In this document: piece by piece, positions 25,653 through 33,239 of the stretch | Layout of the letters: the number at the start of each line of letters is the position of its first letter | How positions within the stretch are numbered: position 1 is the first letter of the stretch | Source of the DNA: an uncultured Muribaculaceae bacterium | GTDB taxonomy: Bacteria > Bacteroidota > Bacteroidia > Bacteroidales > Muribaculaceae | Assembly (NCBI GenBank): GCA_910588065.1 | Contig: CAJUPZ010000014.1 | Location: 10,583 to 74,582, forward strand | Reading direction: 5' to 3' | Length of the DNA stretch: 64,000 bases | The notes under the pieces: model-generated | The model's input: the letters and a program-made list of their open reading frames with translations, nothing else | Told to the model about the DNA's origin: nothing | Database searches by the model: none | Program-made: the position numbers and the translations under genes

Positions 25653-26401
25653 TGTATAACAACGAGATTGATTCATTTTTGGAGCGACACAACTATGTGG
25701 CTCTTGAACCGCGAGCGGCGCTCATAGATATGGACGGCACACTGTATGACTCCATGCCCAACCATGCCGAAGCGTGGATGAAGATGGTGAGTGAAATAGG
25801 AATCAGTGCCTGCCGGGAGGAGTTTTTCATGTATGAGGGGCGCACCGGCGCCTCCACCATCAATCTGCTTTTCAACAGGGAGTTCGGGCGAGATGCCACT
25901 GAGGCTGAAATCAAGGAGCTGTATCACCGCAAGACAGTGTATTTCAATGAGCTGCCGCCGGTTGAGCCTATGCCCGGCGCTGCCGAGTTGCTGCGGTTTC
26001 TCGAGCAGGTTGGAATGAAGCGAGTGCTTGTCACCGGCTCCGGCCAGAGCTCCCTCATCAGCCGTCTGGAGCATGACTTTCCCGGAGCGTTTACCGAGGA
26101 TATGATGGTGACCGGGCGTGATGTCACTCACGGCAAACCGGCTCCGGATCCTTTTCTGATGGCGATGAAAAAAGCGGGGGTAAGCCCTGCACAGAGCATA
26201 GTTATAGAGAATGCGCCTCTTGGGGTTGAGGCCGGGGATGCAGCTGGAGCGTTCACCATAGGTGTTACCACCGGTCCTATTCCCGGCGCGGCGCTTAAAA
26301 ATGCCGGCGCGGCGATAGTTTTTGATGATATGCGCACTTTGGCAGACCAGATGCCGTTTATGCTCTATGCGCTGTCAACCCAACCACGTAATCTCAATTA
26401 A
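25652..26401 (+). CDS. HAD hydrolase, beta-phosphoglucomutase-like
   Basis: The 249-residue cytoplasmic protein has HAD motif I IDMDGTLYD (Asp26, Asp28), a small helical cap, motif II RVLVTGSGQ and motif III/IV GKPAPDPFLMAMKKAGVSPAQSIVIENAPLGVEAGDAAG. The GKPAPDPF and ENAPLGVEA segments are typical of the sugar-phosphatase and beta-phosphoglucomutase branch. The substrate is not decided by sequence. The gene overlaps the AsmA-like stop by one base and is followed 7 bases later by aroB. Confidence 0.85.
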   Translation: MYNNEIDSFLERHNYVALEPRAALIDMDGTLYDSMPNHAEAWMKMVSEIGISACREEFFMYEGRTGASTINLLFNREFGRDATEAEIKELYHRKTVYFNELPPVEPMPGAAELLRFLEQVGMKRVLVTGSGQSSLISRLEHDFPGAFTEDMMVTGRDVTHGKPAPDPFLMAMKKAGVSPAQSIVIENAPLGVEAGDAAGAFTIGVTTGPIPGAALKNAGAAIVFDDMRTLADQMPFMLYALSTQPRNLN

Positions 26402-26408
26402 TATAATC

Positions 26409-27485
26409 ATGGCAGACCAATTCTCGCAGCAAATAATATTTACCAATTCAGTGGGCGATGCCGTAGAGGCATGGGTGGCGGAGGCGCGCCCGTCAAAACT
26501 GTTTGTGATAGCCGACAGCAACACCGCCCGGCTGTGTCTGCCGGCGCTGGCCGGAGAGAGCGCCTCGGTGGCGGCTGCAACCCACATTGTGGTGCCGGCG
26601 GGTGAGAACCACAAGAATCTCGCCACACTTGCCTCGATATGGGACTCGCTGTGCTCCAACGGAGCGACCCGCAACTCCGCGGTGATAAACCTCGGCGGGG
26701 GAGTGGTGACCGACATGGGCGGTTTCGCCGCCGCAACCTTCAAGCGGGGTATCCGGTTCATCAATATCCCCACAACCTTGCTTGCCGCTGTGGATGCGGC
26801 TGTGGGTGGAAAGACCGGGATCGACTTCAACGGGTTCAAGAATGAGATCGGCGCTTTCTGCAGTGCCGACGCGGTGGTAATCTCCACCCGCTTCTTCCCG
26901 ACACTACCCCGACAGGAGCTGCTCAGCGGATATGCCGAGATGCTGAAGCATTCGCTGCTCAAAGGAGGGGATGCGTACAACCGCCTTACGGCGAAAGCCC
27001 CGGAGCAATTTTCGCAAGAGGAACTGCTGGAGCTTCTGCGCGAGAGCGTGATGGTGAAAAAAGCGGTGGTTGAGGAGGACCCTACCGAGAAGGGCCTCCG
27101 CAAGTCGCTGAACTTGGGGCATACAGCGGGCCATGCCTTTGAGTCGTGGGCTCTTGAGTGCGGGCGGCCTGTGGCGCATGGCTACGCTGTGGCGTGGGGT
27201 CTGGTGGTAGACCTTGTGCTGTCCCACCTCAAACTCGGATTTCCGAGTGCTATGCTGCGCAATGTCGCCGGGCTTGTGGAGGAACTGTATGGCCGGTTGC
27301 CTCTTGAGTGCAAGCATTATCCCGCACTGTTGGAGTATATGCGTCATGACAAGAAAAATGCGGGTGACGGCACTATCGCCTTCACTCTGCTGAAGGCTCC
27401 CGGAGAGGTGGATGTGAACTGCACAGCTACTCCGGAGGAGATTACCGCCGCGCTGGATATATTCCGGGATTTGCTGCATATCTGA
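26409..27485 (+). CDS. aroB: 3-dehydroquinate synthase
   Basis: The 358-residue enzyme makes 3-dehydroquinate from DAHP, the second step of the shikimate pathway, using NAD and a divalent metal. The signature NLGGGVVTDMGGFAAATFKRGI, PTTLLAAVDAAVGGKTGIDF and the metal-binding NLGHTAGHAFE segment are all present. The start at 26409 gives the normal N-terminus; an in-frame ATG at 26322 lies within the HAD gene. It ends the AsmA-HAD-aroB run. Confidence 0.95.
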   Translation: MADQFSQQIIFTNSVGDAVEAWVAEARPSKLFVIADSNTARLCLPALAGESASVAAATHIVVPAGENHKNLATLASIWDSLCSNGATRNSAVINLGGGVVTDMGGFAAATFKRGIRFINIPTTLLAAVDAAVGGKTGIDFNGFKNEIGAFCSADAVVISTRFFPTLPRQELLSGYAEMLKHSLLKGGDAYNRLTAKAPEQFSQEELLELLRESVMVKKAVVEEDPTEKGLRKSLNLGHTAGHAFESWALECGRPVAHGYAVAWGLVVDLVLSHLKLGFPSAMLRNVAGLVEELYGRLPLECKHYPALLEYMRHDKKNAGDGTIAFTLLKAPGEVDVNCTATPEEITAALDIFRDLLHI

Positions 27486-27526
27486 CAACTTCACCGCGTT
27501 TCTCGCCAATTTTAAACAAAAAATAG

Positions 27527-27534
27527 TAATTTTG
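27527..27534 (+). promoter_or_regulatory. -7 box 8 bases before the porin start codon
   Basis: TAATTTTG fits TAnnTTTG and is followed by only 8 bases before the ATG at 27543, so the mRNA should be leaderless or nearly so. Confidence 0.6.
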
Positions 27535-27542
27535 CCGGCGCA

Positions 27543-28556
27543 ATGAAAAAAGTATTATCAATATGCGCCGCAGCAGCGATAGCCGTGTCGGCCCCGGCGC
27601 AGGAGAGCAAGGATTCGGTGAATTATATGCCTCACTTCCACGGCACGGTGAGAGCCCGCTTTGAATATGCCACAGAGGGAGGCGAATATCGCTTTCAGGT
27701 GCGCAACGCCCGGTTTTCCGTCAACGGCAATATCACCAGAGAGATATCATATTTCATCAATACCGACCTTTGTGACCGCGGCAAGATGAAGATACTTGAT
27801 GCCTGGGCCAAGGCTGAGTTTGTGCCGGGTGTCAGTCTGCAGGCGGGTCAGTTCAGGATGCCTTTCGGTGTGGATCCGTTCCGTGCGCCTCACCAGTATT
27901 ATTTTGCCAACCGTTCATTTATCGGTAAGCAGATGTGCAACTACCGTGCGGTGGGAGCCATGCTGATATACAGCCTGCCGTCTGTGCCCCTGAAGCTTGA
28001 AGCCGGAGCGTTCAACCCGTATACCATAGGTGACCATGCTGTGTGGGAAAAGACCCTCGCCGCCGCCGGCAAGGCAACATATACCGCCGGCAATGTGAAG
28101 CTCAGCGCGGGAGCCTCGACCATACGCCCCAACGGAGTGAGAGCCAACATAGCGGGGGCTTGCGTGTCATGGAGCAGTGGACGCTGGATTGTGGAGGGTG
28201 AGTATATGCACAAGCATTATGTGCGCGATGCTTTCAAGAGCGCGCATGCATATTCAGTGTTTTCAAACTATTCCATGCCTGTGAAGGCCGGGATTTTCAA
28301 CCGTCTGTCATTTCAGGGAAGGTTTGACGGCATAACCGACCACTCTGATGCCAAGCCGGATGAAAACGGACTGCTGACTCTCACCGACCCCGCGCGAAAC
28401 AGAATCACCGCCGGATGCACGCTCACCACCATGAAGGCGAAAAATATGTATTTTGACTTTCGGGTGGATTATGAGAAGAATTTTTATCTCCACCACTATA
28501 AACCGTCCGCCGAGTATGGCGACAAGGTTGTGGCGGAGGTGGTGCTCCGTTTCTGA
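27543..28556 (+). CDS. Outer-membrane porin, O/P family-like
   Basis: The 337-residue protein has a signal peptide (MKKVLSICAAAAIAVSAPAQ) and beta-barrel-type strands ending KVVAEVVLRF, with the C-terminal Phe of outer-membrane barrels. The FQVRNARFSVNGNITREISYFINTDLCDRGKMKILDAW segment and QAGQFRMPFGVD match the phosphate-selective porin O/P family pattern well. It is the second such porin in the window. It stands between aroB and a minus-strand pair whose last gene ends directly at its stop. Confidence 0.85.
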   Translation: MKKVLSICAAAAIAVSAPAQESKDSVNYMPHFHGTVRARFEYATEGGEYRFQVRNARFSVNGNITREISYFINTDLCDRGKMKILDAWAKAEFVPGVSLQAGQFRMPFGVDPFRAPHQYYFANRSFIGKQMCNYRAVGAMLIYSLPSVPLKLEAGAFNPYTIGDHAVWEKTLAAAGKATYTAGNVKLSAGASTIRPNGVRANIAGACVSWSSGRWIVEGEYMHKHYVRDAFKSAHAYSVFSNYSMPVKAGIFNRLSFQGRFDGITDHSDAKPDENGLLTLTDPARNRITAGCTLTTMKAKNMYFDFRVDYEKNFYLHHYKPSAEYGDKVVAEVVLRF

Positions 28557-28895
28557 TCAGACAGTGTCTTTCTCTGTAGCGGAGCGCTCTGCCGCGCGGC
28601 GGGGGTTGTCTGGAAACCAGCCCTTGCGCACCCGCTTCTCCTGATCAAAAATCTCCTTTACAGTCCAGAAAGAGGAGAATGCGAATACTCCCAGCAGGCT
28701 TGACCACAGCAGCTGCGGGACAGATACGGCGGCCGCGCACGCAGCAATGCCGAGCAGCAGAAACCACCACCAGCACTTTGTGCCGAACCAATAGTGGAAT
28801 TTGATGACCACCGGGTGAAACAGCCCGATTATAAGAAAGGTGCACAGGCCGATAAACAGGCCGAGCAGGTGGTATTGCGATAGGAAATCTGTCAT
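28557..28895 (-). CDS. DUF4491 family membrane protein
   Basis: The 112-residue protein has three predicted transmembrane helices (about residues 8-28, 39-57 and 60-78) and the DUF4491 signatures IGLFHPVVIKFHYWFGTKCWW and QEKRVRKGWFPDNPRR. The basic C-terminal tail should be cytoplasmic. The function of the family is unknown. It lies 27 bases downstream of the TPM-domain gene on the same strand and is probably co-transcribed. Its 3' end is directly adjacent to the stop of the converging porin. Confidence 0.85.
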   Translation of the reverse strand: MTDFLSQYHLLGLFIGLCTFLIIGLFHPVVIKFHYWFGTKCWWWFLLLGIAACAAAVSVPQLLWSSLLGVFAFSSFWTVKEIFDQEKRVRKGWFPDNPRRAAERSATEKDTV

Positions 28896-28922
28896 AGGAA
28901 GAATGTTGTTGTAAAAGTTTGA

Positions 28923-30185
28923 TTACCAGCCGCCGGAAGCTCCACCGCCACCGGTCATGCCTCCACCGAAGCTGCCACCGCTGAAACCACCACCTCCGCC
29001 GAAGCCTCGACCCCCACCGGGGATGATGACAACCGGAGGCACAGCCACTTTAGGTATCTCGTATGGAACATTGGTTGTTTTTCCGCAGTTCTTGCAGCCG
29101 TAAATTCGGACACCACGTCCCGGAGCGGAAACGGACGGCCTCACAACAACCCTGTTTGCGAGCAGATAGGAGGCCCTGGCTCCGCAATTGGGGCATATCC
29201 GGTAATCGCTTTTTTCGTTGACAAAGGGTATTATGCCTTTTTCGCCACAGTTGTCGCAGAGCCACACATCATAGTCCACCGAATCGAGCTTCTCCTCCAC
29301 ATCCTGAGCCGGAGAGAGGTAGTCGTTATCGTGCACCTCGTCAATCTTGTGCATCTTATGGCCGCAGTTGGGGCATTTCCGCGGGGAATTGCGCACCTTT
29401 TTCATGGCGGTTATAAGCCAAAGATATGCTATGAACGGCAGTCCGAGCCCGATGCACCCGAAAATCATTACGGGAGTCTTGATTTTTTCGAGGGAATTAT
29501 ATCTGTGCCTGGGGTCGAGTTTGCGCGATGAGTGCAGTTTGTAGCCCACGAAGCATAGAGCCAGGAGTGTCATGACGCACCAATATGTGAGCAGCATGTT
29601 TTTGAGCTCGTCGCCGTCAAAGTCATTGGCAGCGGTTGAGTAGCGGTTGCTGTCGTTGGCATACTTGGACATCACCTCTGCAACGGCCTCGGGCTTGGAA
29701 AGAATCTCAGACACGGCTCCGACCGCCGCCACTGTGCCGCTGTCGTAGTCGCCCTCTTTATAATAAGGGGCCATTACATTACGGATAATCCGTCCGCACA
29801 GCGCGTCGGGGAGAACACCCTCCATGCCGTAGCCGGTGCGCAACACCGCGCGCCTGTCGCCTCTGCTTATGAGCAGCAGCATACCGTTGTCCTTGTCCTT
29901 TTTGCCGATTCCCCAGCTCTCGAACAGCTGAGTGGCATAGTCATTCGGCTCCTCGCCGTCGAGATTGTCAACGGCCACCACAACCACCTCGGCGCTGCTT
30001 GTGCGCCAAACATCGGCAAGTATAGAATCGAGCCGGGTAACAGCCTGTTCGGACAAAACTCCGTCGGGGTTTGACACATATCGTGTTGCATCGGCAACAT
30101 GCACGTTGGGCACATCGCTGACGCTGCGTGCTCCGGCCACAAGGGCGAGCGTGAGAGCGCAAAATAGAAGCAGTGTTTTTTTCAT
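28923..30185 (-). CDS. TPM-domain (YgcG-like) membrane protein with zinc ribbons
   Basis: The 420-residue protein has a signal peptide, a TPM domain (about residues 25-160: NPDGVLSEQAVTRLDSILAD, AEVVVVAVDNLDG, RGDRRAVLRTGYGMEGVLPDALCGRII), transmembrane segments around 195-270 and then four CxxC pairs (CPNCGHK, CDNCGEK, CPNCGAR, CKNCGKT), which should form two zinc ribbons, and a Gly/Ser-rich tail. TPM proteins occur in plant photosystem repair and in bacterial envelopes; the role here is unknown. The third of three successive ATGs (30185) fits best with the adjacent promoter. Confidence 0.82.
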   Translation of the reverse strand: MKKTLLLFCALTLALVAGARSVSDVPNVHVADATRYVSNPDGVLSEQAVTRLDSILADVWRTSSAEVVVVAVDNLDGEEPNDYATQLFESWGIGKKDKDNGMLLLISRGDRRAVLRTGYGMEGVLPDALCGRIIRNVMAPYYKEGDYDSGTVAAVGAVSEILSKPEAVAEVMSKYANDSNRYSTAANDFDGDELKNMLLTYWCVMTLLALCFVGYKLHSSRKLDPRHRYNSLEKIKTPVMIFGCIGLGLPFIAYLWLITAMKKVRNSPRKCPNCGHKMHKIDEVHDNDYLSPAQDVEEKLDSVDYDVWLCDNCGEKGIIPFVNEKSDYRICPNCGARASYLLANRVVVRPSVSAPGRGVRIYGCKNCGKTTNVPYEIPKVAVPPVVIIPGGGRGFGGGGGFSGGSFGGGMTGGGGASGGW

Positions 30186-30192
30186 CATCATG

Positions 30193-30224
30193 CAAAGATA
30201 ACACATGAGAGGAGGGTTTTGCAA
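30193..30224 (-). promoter_or_regulatory. Promoter abutting the TPM-domain gene start
   Basis: On the minus strand TATCTTTG (30200-30193) has TTGC around 30224-30221 about 20 bases upstream. ATG codons begin 1, 4 and 7 bases after the box, so the transcript probably starts at or next to the initiation codon. Confidence 0.65.
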
Positions 30225-30259
30225 CATTTAGGCGCAATTTTTTTGACAGGAGGGTGGCG

Positions 30260-30331
30260 GTCAGTTCGGGGAAATGAAGCGCAGCGGCTTGGGAAGCCGG
30301 CGCTCTACAACGCAGCAGCGGGCAAACTGAC
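30260..30331. other. Branched inverted-repeat structure in a gene-free gap
   Basis: GTCAGTT (30260-30266) and AACTGAC (30325-30331) close a region that contains an inner hairpin: AGCGC at 30278-30282 and CGGCTT at 30285-30290 pair with AAGCCG at 30294-30299 and GCGCT at 30300-30304. The 285-base gap 30186-30470 has no credible gene. It may be an RNA structure or another decayed intergenic repeat. Confidence 0.4.
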
Positions 30332-30470
30332 GGAGTATGCCGAGGGTTTTCTCGCTTGGGCGCGGCTGTGGCTGTCTGTTGGATTTGTCGGGTTTCATCG
30401 ATAATAAAACGGTGGTGTTGCCGCTTTATTGTGATGATTCTGCAAATCGGTAGTGATTTATGCCAAATGC

Positions 30471-31442
30471 TTACATGCTTAGTGCGGTGGCAACAGCCTC
30501 GCCGGCATCGGCATCCTTGAGTATCACAGTGCCGTTGCCATCGAGAAGGTAGACGCTCGGCATTGCCCTGAGGCTGTATATCTCCTCCTCGGAAACCTTG
30601 CCTCCGATGCTCATGGCGTCTGTCCACCGTGCGGGTATTTTGCCGGCGGATGCTGCAAACTCATCGGCATCGCCGTCGGGATACACGGCAATTATCTTGA
30701 CACGACCGCTGACGATAGCAGCCGTAAGGGCGCCGTCACTGTTCATCTCATGCACCAGACGGGCGCAGTTGCCGCATTCGGGGTCATAGAAAAGAATGAT
30801 AGCGGCTTTGGCTCCGCGACACTCTTTCAGCAGGGTGGATGTCGCTCCTGAATGGAAGATGATGTCAAAATCGCGGGCGGTTGTGCCGACCCGGTTTTTG
30901 CAGGCGTCCTCGAGATGCGCCTCATATCTCGCCCTCAGGGCATTGTCTACGAAAGAGCCTTCTGTGATGGCTTCAAGGAAGGGTATGTAAGCCTCCTCGT
31001 TGAGCATCGGCGAGTTGGGGTCGTAGAGATATTTGTCGGCGGTTTCTGCGAGCAGATTGTATGCGTCGCGGTTTGCCTCGGCTTTGTTCATCAGCGATTT
31101 GGCCACCTGCGGCAGCACAGTCGGGATGTCAATCACCGGAAAGAGGCTTGCGAAGTTGGCGAAATTCTGCTCTATAAAAGCTGTGTCAAGGCTTTGCGCT
31201 GTGTTGGCGAAGTCCATGCTGTCCCAGAAATGGGAGACAACATACACCGCCCTCTGCGCGGGGTCTGTCATGCTGTCGGGAATCTGAGGCAGGGGCAGCT
31301 GGTTATCATCCCCGGCTGCCGGCTCCACTACCGCGAGAGGGGGTTGTGACGTGGCGTTGTCCGTGCGGGTTGAGGGGCTGCTTTGGGCGCATCCGCTCAG
31401 GGCAAAGGCTGTAGCGGCTATTATAGAGGTGAGGATTCTCAT
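30471..31442 (-). CDS. DUF5106/thioredoxin-like lipoprotein
   Basis: The 323-residue product has a lipobox at Cys18 (LSGC), a helical DUF5106-type region (about 55-185) and a C-terminal thioredoxin-like fold containing FYDPECGNCARL with redox Cys223 and Cys226. It should act in the periplasm or outer envelope as a thiol-disulfide protein. The final strand region RAMPSVYLLDGNGTVILKDA, with the cis-Pro motif MPS, is typical of the fold. It overlaps ribE by 4 bases and is translated from the same transcript, an unexpected pairing. Confidence 0.85.
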   Translation of the reverse strand: MRILTSIIAATAFALSGCAQSSPSTRTDNATSQPPLAVVEPAAGDDNQLPLPQIPDSMTDPAQRAVYVVSHFWDSMDFANTAQSLDTAFIEQNFANFASLFPVIDIPTVLPQVAKSLMNKAEANRDAYNLLAETADKYLYDPNSPMLNEEAYIPFLEAITEGSFVDNALRARYEAHLEDACKNRVGTTARDFDIIFHSGATSTLLKECRGAKAAIILFYDPECGNCARLVHEMNSDGALTAAIVSGRVKIIAVYPDGDADEFAASAGKIPARWTDAMSIGGKVSEEEIYSLRAMPSVYLLDGNGTVILKDADAGEAVATALSM

Positions 31443-32047
31443 AGTTGCGGTTCTATCATCCGGGCGATGTATTTGCCGAGGATATCGAATTCAAGGTTTA
31501 CTTTTGTGCCGGGCAGAATCCGGCAGAAGTTTGTATGTTCGAAAGTGTAGGGGATAATCGCCACGCGGAAGCTTCCGGGCTCGCTGTCACACACGGTGAG
31601 GCTCACGCCGTTGACAGTCACGCTGCCTTTCTCTACAGTCACATATCCTTTGCGTTTCAGCTCGGGCGATTCGTTGTATTCAAATTTGAAGTATGTGCTG
31701 CCGTCCACCTCCTTGACCTCGGTGCATACAGCTGTGGTGTCAACATGGCCCTGGACAATATGCCCGTCAAGGCGTCCGTCAAGCTTCATGCTGCGTTCAA
31801 GGTTCACAAGGTCGCCGGGTTTCAGATCGCCGAGGTTGGAGCGGTCGAGAGTTTCGGCTATTGCTGTGACGGTGTATGAGCTGTCGTCGTGCAGTTCAAC
31901 AACAGTCAGGCACACTCCGTTGTGGGCAACGGACTGGTCTATTGTCAGCTCGTCGGCAAACGGGCATTTGACTCTGAGATGGAGGTTTCCTCCATCGCGG
32001 GTGGCGGCAACTATGGTCGCGGCCTCCTCTACTATTCCTGAAAACAT
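31439..32047 (-). CDS. ribE: Riboflavin synthase (alpha chain)
   Basis: The 202-residue enzyme dismutates two molecules of 6,7-dimethyl-8-ribityllumazine to riboflavin. Two lumazine-binding repeats are visible: MFSGIVEEAATI with NGVCLTV in the first and LDGHIVQGHVDTT with VNGVSLTV in the second. The start at 32047 gives the family N-terminus MFSGIVE; upstream in-frame codons precede the promoter. The -7 box ends 4 bases before the ATG, so the mRNA should be leaderless, which also excludes an FMN riboswitch here. Confidence 0.95.
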   Translation of the reverse strand: MFSGIVEEAATIVAATRDGGNLHLRVKCPFADELTIDQSVAHNGVCLTVVELHDDSSYTVTAIAETLDRSNLGDLKPGDLVNLERSMKLDGRLDGHIVQGHVDTTAVCTEVKEVDGSTYFKFEYNESPELKRKGYVTVEKGSVTVNGVSLTVCDSEPGSFRVAIIPYTFEHTNFCRILPGTKVNLEFDILGKYIARMIEPQL

Positions 32048-32051
32048 ACGG

Positions 32052-32059
32052 CAAAGATA
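32052..32059 (-). promoter_or_regulatory. -7 box 4 bases before the ribE start codon
   Basis: TATCTTTG on the minus strand fits TAnnTTTG exactly and is separated from the ATG (32047) by only CCGT. Confidence 0.65.
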
Positions 32060-32111
32060 CGATAGATTACACGAATGTGCAAATTCGCATGAATCCGCTG
32101 GCGGCGTGATG

Positions 32112-32119
32112 TAATTTTG
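32112..32119 (+). promoter_or_regulatory. -7 box of the holin-like gene
   Basis: TAATTTTG fits the consensus and lies 32 bases before the ATG at 32152. It diverges from the ribE promoter 52 bases away. Confidence 0.55.
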
Positions 32120-32151
32120 CGGTGTACACACACTCTAAAATAATAACCGTT

Positions 32152-32607
32152 ATGACAGACACACATTCTCTCATGAGCTCCGGCGCGCTCCTTGCCGGAC
32201 TTGTTGCCGCCGACTATGCCGGTGTACTCGTTGCCATGCTCGCCGACCTGCGCAGCGGCGTTGCCAAGGCCCGCCGCAGCGGGGCTACCGTAACCTCGCG
32301 CGGATTCCGCTCCACAGTCGAGAAGGCGGGGCGTTACTACCTCACTCTCTTTGCAATGACAGCCATCGACCTGATGATTGTGGCGGCGGTGCTGTTTCTG
32401 CGTGAGTTCACCGACTGGAACATTCCCCCTTTCCCGATTTTCACCACCGTCGGGGCAATCGGCCTTGGCCTGATAGAGCTCAAGAGCATTATGGAGAACA
32501 CCCGCAGCTCCACCTCGCTGCGCTCGGCAGGGCGTATGCTGAAAAAATTGTTTGAGGACCCTGAAATTCGTAAAATTGCAGAAAAATTACTAAGGATAGA
32601 TAAATAA
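32152..32607 (+). CDS. Holin-family-like small membrane protein
   Basis: The 151-residue protein has two or three hydrophobic segments (about residues 5-28, 57-80 and 91-112) and a basic C-terminal region. The pattern, with DYAGVLVAMLADLRSGVAKARRSG between the first two segments, resembles Bacteroidetes proteins annotated as phage holin family. No other phage gene is near, so a host role or a solitary remnant is as likely as lysis. The start at 32152 follows the promoter; a GTG at 32122 is the alternative. Confidence 0.6.
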   Translation: MTDTHSLMSSGALLAGLVAADYAGVLVAMLADLRSGVAKARRSGATVTSRGFRSTVEKAGRYYLTLFAMTAIDLMIVAAVLFLREFTDWNIPPFPIFTTVGAIGLGLIELKSIMENTRSSTSLRSAGRMLKKLFEDPEIRKIAEKLLRIDK

Positions 32608-32629
32608 TGTGAATCAAATGTTAAAAATA

Positions 32630-32670
32630 AGCATCCTTGCATTGTCTGCATGGGCAAATGCTCCTTTTTG
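32630..32670 (+). terminator. Terminator of the holin-like gene
   Basis: AGCAT-cc-TTGC (32630-32640) can pair with GCAA-ATGCT (32654-32662), followed by CCTTTTTG. It separates the gene from the rimP operon. Confidence 0.6.
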
Positions 32671-32683
32671 TAAAAAGATTTCG

Positions 32684-32691
32684 TATCTTTG
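32684..32691 (+). promoter_or_regulatory. -7 box of the rimP-nusA-infB operon
   Basis: TATCTTTG fits TAnnTTTG. Transcription should begin near 32698, giving a leader of about 45 nt to the rimP ATG at 32743. Confidence 0.65.
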
Positions 32692-32706
32692 CAAAGAAAA
32701 AGTCAC

Positions 32707-32736
32707 GGAGGAGGCGAACAGCTTCCTCCTTTTATA
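32707..32736 (+). promoter_or_regulatory. Hairpin plus T-tract in the rimP leader
   Basis: GGAGGAGGC and GCTTCCTCC pair over 9 bp (one G-U) with a GAACA loop and are followed by TTTTATAT. It has the shape of an intrinsic terminator placed between the transcription start and the rimP start codon, and occupies most of the leader. Confidence 0.6.
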
Positions 32737-32742
32737 TATGAT

Positions 32743-33216
32743 ATGATAGACAAGCAGAAGCTATATCAGACAGTAGAGGCGGCAATCGCCAATACCGATG
32801 CCTTCATAGTGGATATCACCGTGAGCGCCGACAATAATATAAAGGTGGACCTTGACAGTCCCACCGGTGTTGACCTTGATGCGTGTGTGGATATCACCCG
32901 CAAAATCGAGGCTGAGTTTGACCGTGACGTCGAGGACTACGCTCTCGAGGTAGGGTCCGCCGGGCTCACCGCTCCGTTCAAGGTGGTGGGGCAGTATCTC
33001 AAGAATATCGGCAATCAGGTGGAGGTGCTTACCCGCGATGGCCGCAAGCTGCGAGGAGTGCTCAAATCGGTTGCTCCTGACTGCAGCGAGTTTGTGCTGA
33101 CTGTCAGCAAAAAGGTGAAGGAGCCGGGAGCCAAGCGCCCGGTGATGAAGGAGGAGGACGAGACAATCGCCACCGCCAACACCAAGGACGTGAGATATTA
33201 CATAGATTTCAAATAA
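32743..33216 (+). CDS. rimP: Ribosome maturation factor RimP
   Basis: The 157-residue protein assists 30S subunit assembly. It has the RimP N-terminal alpha/beta domain ending in the family motif DCVDITRKIEAEFDRDVEDYALEVGSAGLTAPFK and a C-terminal SH3-like barrel (LTRDGRKLRGVLKSV). The start at 32743 gives the normal N-terminus and follows the leader hairpin. It heads the conserved rimP-nusA-infB operon, with 23 bases to nusA. Confidence 0.93.
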   Translation: MIDKQKLYQTVEAAIANTDAFIVDITVSADNNIKVDLDSPTGVDLDACVDITRKIEAEFDRDVEDYALEVGSAGLTAPFKVVGQYLKNIGNQVEVLTRDGRKLRGVLKSVAPDCSEFVLTVSKKVKEPGAKRPVMKEEDETIATANTKDVRYYIDFK

Positions 33217-33239
33217 AAAAACAGATACACCATATACCC

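Noticed and set aside
30219..30404. 61-residue plus-strand open frame between the TPM and DUF5106 genes
   Set aside because: No recognisable domain or promoter; the DNA is better explained by nested inverted repeats.
31439..32111. FMN riboswitch in front of ribE
   Set aside because: The -7 box lies 4 bases from the start codon, so there is no leader to hold one.
32152..32607. Prophage suggested by a holin-like protein
   Set aside because: No integrase, structural, lysis or packaging genes lie nearby; the neighbours are ribE and the rimP operon.
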